Source of the DNA: Candidatus Zhuqueibacterota bacterium
Lineage (GTDB): Bacteria > SM23-31 > B21-G16
Length of the DNA: 6,817 bases
Direction of reading: 5' to 3'
Assembly: GCA_003644825.1 (NCBI GenBank)
Contig: QNDJ01000086.1
Location: 1-6,817, forward strand
Below, one piece after another: positions 1 through 4,985 of this stretch. Every line of letters begins with the position of its first letter. Position 1 is the first letter of the stretch. The notes beneath the pieces are model-generated. The model was given only the letters and a program-made list of their open reading frames with translations. It had not been told where the DNA came from and ran no database searches. The position numbers and the translations under genes are program-made.

Positions 1-3000
1 GTATAGGTTTAATTGAACTTCCTGGTTATTTGCCTTACAGCTTACATTCGTCTGTGTCCCATAGGTCACGTTCCAATCGGGTGAAGCTGTCAGGTTAAGC
101 AGGGTTTCTGCCTTGGATATCGCAAAGACCCAAGTCGGTGTCGAGTTCCACTGATCTTCTGTATCGTTCGCATAGGATTTCCAGTAAAAAGTTCCTGCCG
201 GCAGGATCGCTGTATAGCTCCAGACCCCGTCTGTCTGGTTTCCTGAGACAAGGCTCATCGTATAGTTTTCAGGTTGCCCAGACCAGTTTCCTTCGATGAG
301 AGCCTGAGCAACACCCGAAGAATCCTTCCAGGTTATATTAAACTGGCTCTGGACCTGGGAATAAACAACCGGAGTAGAGCTTTGGTTATCGGACCAGTAG
401 GGTGGGTAATTCGGCAGAACAACCTTAAAGCAATGCATAGGCATTGTCGAATTCCAGTTCCCAGCCGTATCATTTGCCCATTCATTCCAGCATATCATTT
501 TTCCTGCTTCACCCGTCGTATTTATGGTTTTATTGCACCAACCGCCCTGTTGCTGGATGAGGCAATAGGATACATTTTGCCAGCTTCCTGACTGGTTCGT
601 TCTGAAAATGGCTGTATTTAGTTTTTTATTATCCTGCCAATAAACAGAAACATTTACTGTCATGTTTTCAACAGTCATTCCACCAGAATCATCCTGGTCG
701 TTAGAATATGTTGGCGGTGTTGTGTCCTTTTTACCAATACCAACACCGGGGTCCCCCCTCTCAAAATATCTTGTTACAGTTGTTCTTCCATCAGGGACAT
801 CCTGCATGTATTGCCAGGTCTGACAGGAACGGTTTGTGAAGTTCCAGTTTGCACACTTCCATAGCTGGAGGTTTGTTCCCTCGCCATATGCAATGGTTAC
901 ATTTACGCCGGTATAGTTGTTTGCCTCGTTCACTTGCCAAGCACTAATCTCTATCCAATTCTCGATGATATCGGGTGTCGTAATATCTTCATCAGGGTCA
1001 TCGATTTTTACTATGTTTTCGACAAGCCCTGATATATTGTAATTGTATATAAGGATTTCCCTTATGCTTCTATTATTAGGCTTTATGCTTATGTTGTATT
1101 CCCCGCACACGAGGTCGAAAGAATAGTTTTCGCTCCCGGATGCTGAAAATGTCGCATTTGAAACATTTATGGTTGAAGGTACAACAGAACCGAGTGCGTC
1201 TGTAACAGTCCCATTCAGCAAACATAATGTTGTTGCTGTATTGTTTACAAAGGTTGTGTTTACATTGCCTGCCTTATCGACTGTTCTTATTGATATCGTA
1301 TGTGCAGTGTTCGGGAAGAATCCTGTTGCATTGTAACTCGTGTTTGATGTGTTTAACTGCCACTGACCGTCAATCCATATCTCGGAGTGATTAAAATCTG
1401 GGTCTGTTGGATTATTCCATTCCCAGTAAATCCATCCCGAGCCTTTTAAAGTTGCGCTCAAACCTGTAATAGTTGCCGGTGGCAGGTCGATTACAATCAG
1501 GGTAGAGTTTGTAATTGAGAAATTTCCGGATGTATCATTTGCAAATACTGTTAGAGTGTAGTTACCTTCAACAGAAATTTGGGACGCACTTAGGTTTATT
1601 GGGGATTCAACTGACTGCACCAAAAGTGTTCCATTTGGGTAGGTTACATTTGCGTATTTTACATCAAGGTCTCTGTCAAAGGCCATCCACTCTATTGTGA
1701 TATTATCGTGAAGCAGCTCTGCTGGGTTTGGCTCAATCTTTGTAATTTCAACATACGGTGCTACTGTATCAGTCACATTTACCATGTCAGAATCCTCCCT
1801 TGGAACATGCCAATCTTTTGTGCAGTTTATAGAATACCCGTAAACACCGGGTGATTTTCTGTACATGTATTTTTCATATCTCTGGTCGGTTTCACTCCAG
1901 TCAAGATATGTGTGGTTTGCCTCAGGAAAGTACCTTAATTCCGCATAATCCTCATTACCTGTCTCTGACCAGGACTGTCCTGCATCAGTCGAGATAAAGG
2001 TATGCCCTGATGTCAAATCAGATTGGTATATGCTCCACTTTCCTGTTGATGAACCAGGGCTCGTCAAAATAAAGGAGCAGTTGTTTGCACCATTTGGGAA
2101 TCTGCTTCCGTTTATGCTTATTTCGAACCACTGCCAGGTTGTTGCTGCATCAGCAGGTGAAAGGTTTCCGATAAGGTAATCTGGGTCAGGGGTATAGTTG
2201 CCATCACAGCGCATATAAACATAGAGGTTGTCTTCCGGGCTGTTCACCTTTTTGACTTTCACGGCATAAAGATATTGTGTCTTGTTCTGAGGTATGTTAA
2301 GGAAGTCTTGCCTTCTGTATGTATGGTTGTATATAGCATCATTCGGGTCATCCGCCCCTCCAATGTGATAATACAGCATGGTTATGCCGAATTGCCCATA
2401 AAGATTGCATGTTGCATTAAGAATAGGCGTTCCGTTCGTGTATGTATAGTTTGCCCATATCCAGAATGATGCATCAATTTCAACCGGGTCTGGTGGAACC
2501 CTTCCTATGGTAAGGCTTGTATTGAAATAAGCTGTAAAGACGACTTCGTCAGAGCCAAGATTGCCATAACTGTCATTCACATAAACAACGAGATTGTTTA
2601 TTCCGCCTTGCACTTGTATGGTCGTGTTCTGGCATCCAGGAAGGGTTGTATTTTGTCCGTTCAGGGAGTACCAGCAGGACTGGATGTTTTCGTCGCTCAC
2701 TGTATAGTTCAGGGTGAGTGTTGTGGTGTTGTATGTTATATTTTTGGGACTCTGGATAGAAACAGATGGTGGCACAGTGTCTGCAATTATGAAATATCGG
2801 GTTTCTGACCAGTTATACTTTTCTCCATCAGAACAGTTTATATACCAGGAATGGCTTCCGTAAGGTATACCTGAAATCAGAAAGTTTGTCAGGGTATTGT
2901 TTAAGGTAGAGCTATTCGTTTGGTTCAGACCCCCATCAAGCCAGATCGAGCAGTTCAGGACAGAGCTTTTCTCATCAGTAACGGTGAAGTTGAAATTGAT

Positions 3001-4914
3001 ATCCTGAGTGTTGTTGAACTGCGTATTGTTGGCTGGGAGGTTCAGCTGAACATCAGGCGGGGAATTCTGGACCTGGATGAGCTGAACAGGGGTGGCATTC
3101 CATGCATTTTCAGAGTCATTTGCATAAATTCTCCATCCAAAGGTTCCGGAAGAACCTGGAGCATTTTTCGTCACATTCGACCAATTTGCTGATCCTGTCA
3201 TGGGAACAAAGGAGTCGTTCTGCCAGGAACCAGAATAGTTGCTTGAAAAGATGTATCCGCTGAGCTCTTCATCGTCCTGCCAGTATACGTAGTGAAGGAC
3301 AGGTTCATTCACATTCGGTGTCGTGGTGTTGCTCCCTGCATTGCTATACTGAGGTGGTGTGGTATACGTTATGTTAGCATATATATAATCAATCCACAAG
3401 TCAACATTATTGTCTTTCTCTTCAGTTCCCTCAAAAACGATTATCAATTTTCTTGCTGAAGCAACCGGGTCTGGTTTGCTGTTTAGCCAACTTGTTATTT
3501 CTCCACATACAGCATTCGGATCTCCGACAGTAGTTGTCCAGCTCGTGCATGTGGCTTGGGTTTTGCTAACGGCTACCGTGTATGTAGGTGTACCTGTAGC
3601 ATTCTCTCCTGCATAAATCCCGCAACTATCTCCAGGATCATCCCCCAATATCGAATCTCGATAAGCAAGAATACAGACAGTTGCGTTGGTTATCTTTGCT
3701 CCTGTAGGTATACTCGTAGTGTTTACAGAAACGTTCAGTCTGTTGAGAACTGCCCCATCACCCACCCTGAATTGTTCATAGCTTGTATCATCAGCCAGGA
3801 TCGCCGAAAAATCGCATGTCCCTGTTGCACCGTCTTCGGTGCATTCTATTATATATTGTGAAGATAGCTCAACGTAAGCAGGATCTTCAGGGTTCAAAGT
3901 TATAGTATATTCCTCACCAGGTGAGAGCTTCCTGACTTTTTCCCATCCACCGATTACCTCGCAAGTGTCATCATCTTTTCCAGAGCATCTTCTTTCTATC
4001 TTGCATGTTTGGGTTTCAAAATCCCAGTTCCTGCATTTGTAAAGCCAGTAACCTTTCGCTTCAACCGTTAGATTCAGGCTGAGGTTTCCAGGGTCTATCG
4101 CAAAAGTCTGCTTTGCCCAAGATAGGTTAGGTTCGTCTATTTTAATGGCTTGGTCAAGGTCTGAGGAAAGAAACTTCACAAATTCTATCCTTTTTATGGG
4201 ACCTGAAGCAGGGACAAGCTTTATCTTATATCTACCTTTCTTGGCTTTCAGGGATGCAACCCCGATAGCCTTGTATTTCAGCTCACCAGTTTCGGGCTTT
4301 TCCAGCTCTATCCTTGCTTTTATTTTCTTTCCTTCCCTGTTTAAAAGTTGGACAGAAACCCTATATTCTGGCGGTAAGCCAAACCCTATAACTTCTGATT
4401 GGTTTCCGACCTTTATTTCAAAATACTCCTTTCCGTCCCATCCAAAGACCCTTAGTTCTGCCTGTTCTTCTGGTTCAAGCCAGTCCTTATCGAGCTGGTA
4501 GCTGACATTGCCGATTATGGTTACAGGCTGGGGGGCTTCGGCATTATGATGGAATCTCACGATCAGGTCCTTTTTCTGGAAATCGAGGCTGTCGATGATG
4601 ACATCGAATGCCGGATCATCGGCTATCTTTTGATAGGATATTCCGGGTTTTATCAGGAATCCAGTCAACTTGAAACCCAGGAACGGGACAAAAAGAAGGA
4701 GGAATAGGAGGATGCTTAAAGCGAGATAGGGCTTAAGGGCCATGTGAGTTAACTTTTCTGCTTTTTCCTGCTTTATCGCTTTTTCTCTTTCTTTTGCAAG
4801 TTTTCGATTTTGACCCAAGTAGATGGTTTTTATTCTTCCGTCTTTAGTCTTAATAGTGGTATAATAGTAAGGTCCGAAAAGCTTCCCTTTTTTTCTTATA
4901 AATTTCTTGTGCAT
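1..4914 (-). CDS. Giant modular surface protein, N-terminally anchored (3' end outside window)
   Basis: I read the frame triplet by triplet and found no stop from the ATG at 4914-4912 to base 1, giving 1638 residues and no C-terminus. An in-frame TAA at 4920-4918 leaves this ATG as the first possible start. Order of parts: residues 1-57 basic and cytoplasmic, with GPYYY at 14-18; transmembrane helix about 63-81; a beta-rich region ending in IKIDEP near 263; KCxNWDF motif 293-304; a beta-rich module 379-516; PPxYSN module 519-618; Ig-like 619-713 and 715-798; a split Ig-like domain carrying a carbohydrate-binding-like insert 801-1045; Ig-like 1049-1143; fibronectin-III-like 1145-1229; carboxypeptidase-regulatory-like 1231-1308; a second KCxNW motif 1353-1364; PPxYSN modules 1399-1498 and 1502-1598; then the start of another Ig-like repeat. 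I counted about 88 N-x-S/T sequons, all after the helix. The expected role is structural or adhesive at the cell surface. That role is inferred from architecture, and no catalytic motif was seen. Confidence 0.93.
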   Translation of the reverse strand, partial: MHKKFIRKKGKLFGPYYYTTIKTKDGRIKTIYLGQNRKLAKEREKAIKQEKAEKLTHMALKPYLALSILLFLLLFVPFLGFKLTGFLIKPGISYQKIADDPAFDVIIDSLDFQKKDLIVRFHHNAEAPQPVTIIGNVSYQLDKDWLEPEEQAELRVFGWDGKEYFEIKVGNQSEVIGFGLPPEYRVSVQLLNREGKKIKARIELEKPETGELKYKAIGVASLKAKKGRYKIKLVPASGPIKRIEFVKFLSSDLDQAIKIDEPNLSWAKQTFAIDPGNLSLNLTVEAKGYWLYKCRNWDFETQTCKIERRCSGKDDDTCEVIGGWEKVRKLSPGEEYTITLNPEDPAYVELSSQYIIECTEDGATGTCDFSAILADDTSYEQFRVGDGAVLNRLNVSVNTTSIPTGAKITNATVCILAYRDSILGDDPGDSCGIYAGENATGTPTYTVAVSKTQATCTSWTTTVGDPNAVCGEITSWLNSKPDPVASARKLIIVFEGTEEKDNNVDLWIDYIYANITYTTPPQYSNAGSNTTTPNVNEPVLHYVYWQDDEELSGYIFSSNYSGSWQNDSFVPMTGSANWSNVTKNAPGSSGTFGWRIYANDSENAWNATPVQLIQVQNSPPDVQLNLPANNTQFNNTQDINFNFTVTDEKSSVLNCSIWLDGGLNQTNSSTLNNTLTNFLISGIPYGSHSWYINCSDGEKYNWSETRYFIIADTVPPSVSIQSPKNITYNTTTLTLNYTVSDENIQSCWYSLNGQNTTLPGCQNTTIQVQGGINNLVVYVNDSYGNLGSDEVVFTAYFNTSLTIGRVPPDPVEIDASFWIWANYTYTNGTPILNATCNLYGQFGITMLYYHIGGADDPNDAIYNHTYRRQDFLNIPQNKTQYLYAVKVKKVNSPEDNLYVYMRCDGNYTPDPDYLIGNLSPADAATTWQWFEISINGSRFPNGANNCSFILTSPGSSTGKWSIYQSDLTSGHTFISTDAGQSWSETGNEDYAELRYFPEANHTYLDWSETDQRYEKYMYRKSPGVYGYSINCTKDWHVPREDSDMVNVTDTVAPYVEITKIEPNPAELLHDNITIEWMAFDRDLDVKYANVTYPNGTLLVQSVESPINLSASQISVEGNYTLTVFANDTSGNFSITNSTLIVIDLPPATITGLSATLKGSGWIYWEWNNPTDPDFNHSEIWIDGQWQLNTSNTSYNATGFFPNTAHTISIRTVDKAGNVNTTFVNNTATTLCLLNGTVTDALGSVVPSTINVSNATFSASGSENYSFDLVCGEYNISIKPNNRSIREILIYNYNISGLVENIVKIDDPDEDITTPDIIENWIEISAWQVNEANNYTGVNVTIAYGEGTNLQLWKCANWNFTNRSCQTWQYMQDVPDGRTTVTRYFERGDPGVGIGKKDTTPPTYSNDQDDSGGMTVENMTVNVSVYWQDNKKLNTAIFRTNQSGSWQNVSYCLIQQQGGWCNKTINTTGEAGKMICWNEWANDTAGNWNSTMPMHCFKVVLPNYPPYWSDNQSSTPVVYSQVQSQFNITWKDSSGVAQALIEGNWSGQPENYTMSLVSGNQTDGVWSYTAILPAGTFYWKSYANDTEDQWNSTPTWVFAISKAETLLNLTASPDWNVTYGTQTNVSCKANNQEVQLNLY
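121..411 (-). repeat. PPxYSN/YWQD-like beta-sandwich module, copy 3
   Basis: Residues 1502-1598 of the giant protein. Landmarks are PPYWSDNQSS, FNITWKDSSG, GNWSGQPENYT and YANDTEDQWNSTP. It is more diverged at the front than the other two copies, but the C-terminal YANDxxxxWNxTP signature is intact. It runs into the start of another Ig-like repeat (ISKAETLLNLT...NVTYG) that is cut by the window edge. Confidence 0.7.
421..720 (-). repeat. PPxYSN/YWQD beta-sandwich module, copy 2
   Basis: Residues 1399-1498 of the giant protein. Landmarks are TPPTYSNDQ, VYWQDNKKL, NQSGSWQNVS and WANDTAGNWNST. It carries four Cys (CLIQ, WCNK, ICWN and MHCF) that copy 1 lacks, so extra disulphides are likely. 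It is adjacent to copy 3. Confidence 0.75.
823..858 (-). repeat. KCxNW(D/N)F two-cysteine module, copy 2
   Basis: Residues 1353-1364 of the giant protein read KCANWNFTNRSC, with the same Cys spacing as copy 1 at 4003-4038. It is followed directly by a Trp-containing strand (TWQYMQDV) and then by a PPxYSN module. DNA identity to copy 1 is low, so the duplication is old or the module was acquired separately. Confidence 0.7.
991..1224 (-). other. Carboxypeptidase-regulatory-like domain of the giant protein
   Basis: Residues 1231-1308. It has NGTVTDALGSVVPSTINVSN, SENYSFDLVCGEYNISIKP and RSIREILIYN, ending in IVKIDDPDED. The plan 'G-x-V-x-D-x-x-G, then Y-x-x-x-I-K-P' fits this seven-stranded fold. 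The ending VKIDDPDE parallels the IKIDEP near residue 263, which closes the first extracellular domain. Confidence 0.6.
1228..1482 (-). other. Fibronectin-type-III-like domain of the giant protein
   Basis: Residues 1145-1229. Landmarks are PPATITGLSA, GWIYWEWNNPTDPDFNHSEIWIDG, YNATGFFPNTAHTISIRTVDKAGN and the closing NNTATT. This is the familiar fibronectin-III-like pattern of methanogen and other archaeal surface proteins (recalled, not searched). It is expected to be a structural spacer. Confidence 0.7.
1780..2520 (-). other. Split Ig-like domain with carbohydrate-binding-like insert and Asp-box
   Basis: Residues 799-1045. The outer halves are IWANYTYTNGTPILNATC (ending at C836) and SPGVYGYSINC (ending at C1031), which together resemble a single Ig-like domain. 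Between them, about residues 860-998, lies a beta-sandwich-like region with TTWQWFEI, KWSIYQSD, S975-T-D-A-G-Q-S-W982 and YAELRYF. The order of these landmarks recalls a module of secreted bacterial and archaeal proteins. The function is probably sugar or surface binding, by inference. Confidence 0.5.
2521..2772 (-). other. Ig-like domain of the giant protein (2nd of tandem pair)
   Basis: Residues 715-798. It opens with PPSVSIQSPKNITYNTTT, has LNYTVSDENIQSCWYSLNG with a matching PGCQNTT, and ends with VYVNDSYGNLGSDEVVFTA. The Cys pair (SCWYS and PGC) sits about fifteen residues apart, as in many Ig-like repeats of this kind. Confidence 0.7.
2776..3060 (-). other. Ig-like domain of the giant protein (1st of tandem pair)
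   Basis: Residues 619-713. It opens with PPDVQLNLPANNTQF, continues with INFNFTVTD and LNCSIWLDG, and ends with HSWYINCSDG and SETRYFIIAD. The Cys pair (NCS in both) is in the places expected for an intradomain disulphide. The sequence matches the archaeal and bacterial surface Ig-like style from memory. Confidence 0.7.
3061..3360 (-). repeat. PPxYSN/YWQD beta-sandwich module, copy 1
   Basis: Residues 519-618 of the giant protein. Landmarks in order are TPPQYSN, YWQDDEEL, NYSGSWQNDS, ANWSNVT and YANDSENAWNATP. The 100-residue length and these landmarks recur in the modules at 421-720 and 121-411. It is likely an Ig-like extracellular module of the type common in DPANN-like surface proteins, and its ligand is unknown. 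Confidence 0.75.
4003..4038 (-). repeat. KCxNW(D/N)F two-cysteine module, copy 1
   Basis: Residues 293-304 of the giant protein read KCRNWDFETQTC and match the module at 823-858 in spacing and in nine of twelve positions when D/N and T/S exchanges are allowed. This copy is followed by an extra Cys pair (C310 and C318, around a GKDDD turn) that the other copy lacks. The two framing Cys probably form a disulphide outside the cell. Confidence 0.7.
4672..4728 (-). other. Signal-anchor transmembrane helix of the giant protein
   Basis: Residues 63-81 form an uninterrupted hydrophobic stretch (YLALSILLFLLLFVPFLGF) after 62 mostly basic residues. By the positive-inside rule the N-terminus stays in the cytoplasm and the rest is outside. 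There is no AxA-like signal-peptidase site immediately after it. The 62-residue n-region is much longer than in cleaved Sec signals, so an uncleaved anchor is favoured. Confidence 0.8.
4813..4887 (-). other. Cytoplasmic GPYYY...YLG domain of the giant protein
   Basis: Residues 10-34 have the pattern G-K-L-F-G-P-Y-Y-Y, then about seven residues, D-G-R, then T-x-Y-L-G. This looks like a compact beta-hairpin module. It is followed by a highly charged Lys/Glu helix (residues 37-57). The same pattern, as I recall it, begins other large surface proteins of DPANN-type archaea and resembles the HGPYYYLxY...GK...Y segment of small DUF6788-like proteins. Its function is unknown to me. Its position before the transmembrane helix and its strong net positive charge place it in the cytoplasm. 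Confidence 0.6.
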
Positions 4915-4950
4915 AAGTTATCTTACTAATATTATTTTACCGCAAAAACC

Positions 4951-4958
4951 TATTTAAA
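4951..4958 (-). promoter_or_regulatory. Candidate archaeal TATA box for the giant surface protein gene
   Basis: The minus strand reads TTTAAATA at 4958-4951, matching the archaeal TATA consensus. Its centre lies about 41 bases before the ATG at 4914. A start site at the usual 25-27 bases downstream would fall near 4928-4930, leaving a leader of roughly 14-17 bases. The bases before the ATG (AGTAAGATAACTT) contain no GGAGG or GGTG, so initiation is probably SD-independent. No convincing BRE is seen immediately upstream. The element suggests that the giant gene can be transcribed independently of the gene before it. Confidence 0.55.
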
Positions 4959-4961
4959 GCC

Positions 4962-4966
4962 AAAAA
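4962..4966 (-). terminator. Weak poly-T stretch after the beta-helix protein gene
   Basis: The minus strand has a T5 run at 4966-4962, 16 bases past the TAG, and a second T5 run at 4948-4944. Archaeal RNA polymerase can terminate on T-runs without a hairpin. Five Ts is short, the first run directly abuts the TATA region, and no hairpin is seen, so read-through into the giant gene is quite possible. Confidence 0.2.
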
Positions 4967-4985
4967 TTAACCTAAAGTTAACCTA
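4967..4985 (-). repeat. 8-base direct repeat spaced by one helical turn
   Basis: TTAACCTA on the plus strand occurs at 4967-4974 and again at 4978-4985, an 11-base period. The second copy includes the stop codon of the upstream gene and a GTTAAC palindrome (4977-4982). The pair sits just upstream of the TATA box of the giant gene, where a dimeric regulator could bind. This placement is suggestive only, because chance is likely in such AT-rich sequence. Confidence 0.3.

Noticed and set aside
274-591. Plus-strand open frame of 105 codons, and other plus-strand frames at 1515-1700, 2275-2469, 2608-2808, 2920-3192 and 3410-3861
   Set aside because: All lie opposite the continuous minus-strand frame that encodes recognisable domains. 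Their translations show no domain, no start context and no low-complexity pattern of a real protein.
1969-1992. Sialidase or BNR beta-propeller from the Asp-box
   Set aside because: A propeller needs several Asp-boxes at regular spacing plus an Arg triad. Only one box is present and the surrounding sequence reads as a beta-sandwich.
4145-4501. Plus-strand open frame of 118 codons opposite the first extracellular domain of the giant protein
   Set aside because: It is a Ser/Phe-rich shadow frame. The minus strand here encodes a coherent beta domain in phase with the transmembrane helix and the KCxNW motif.
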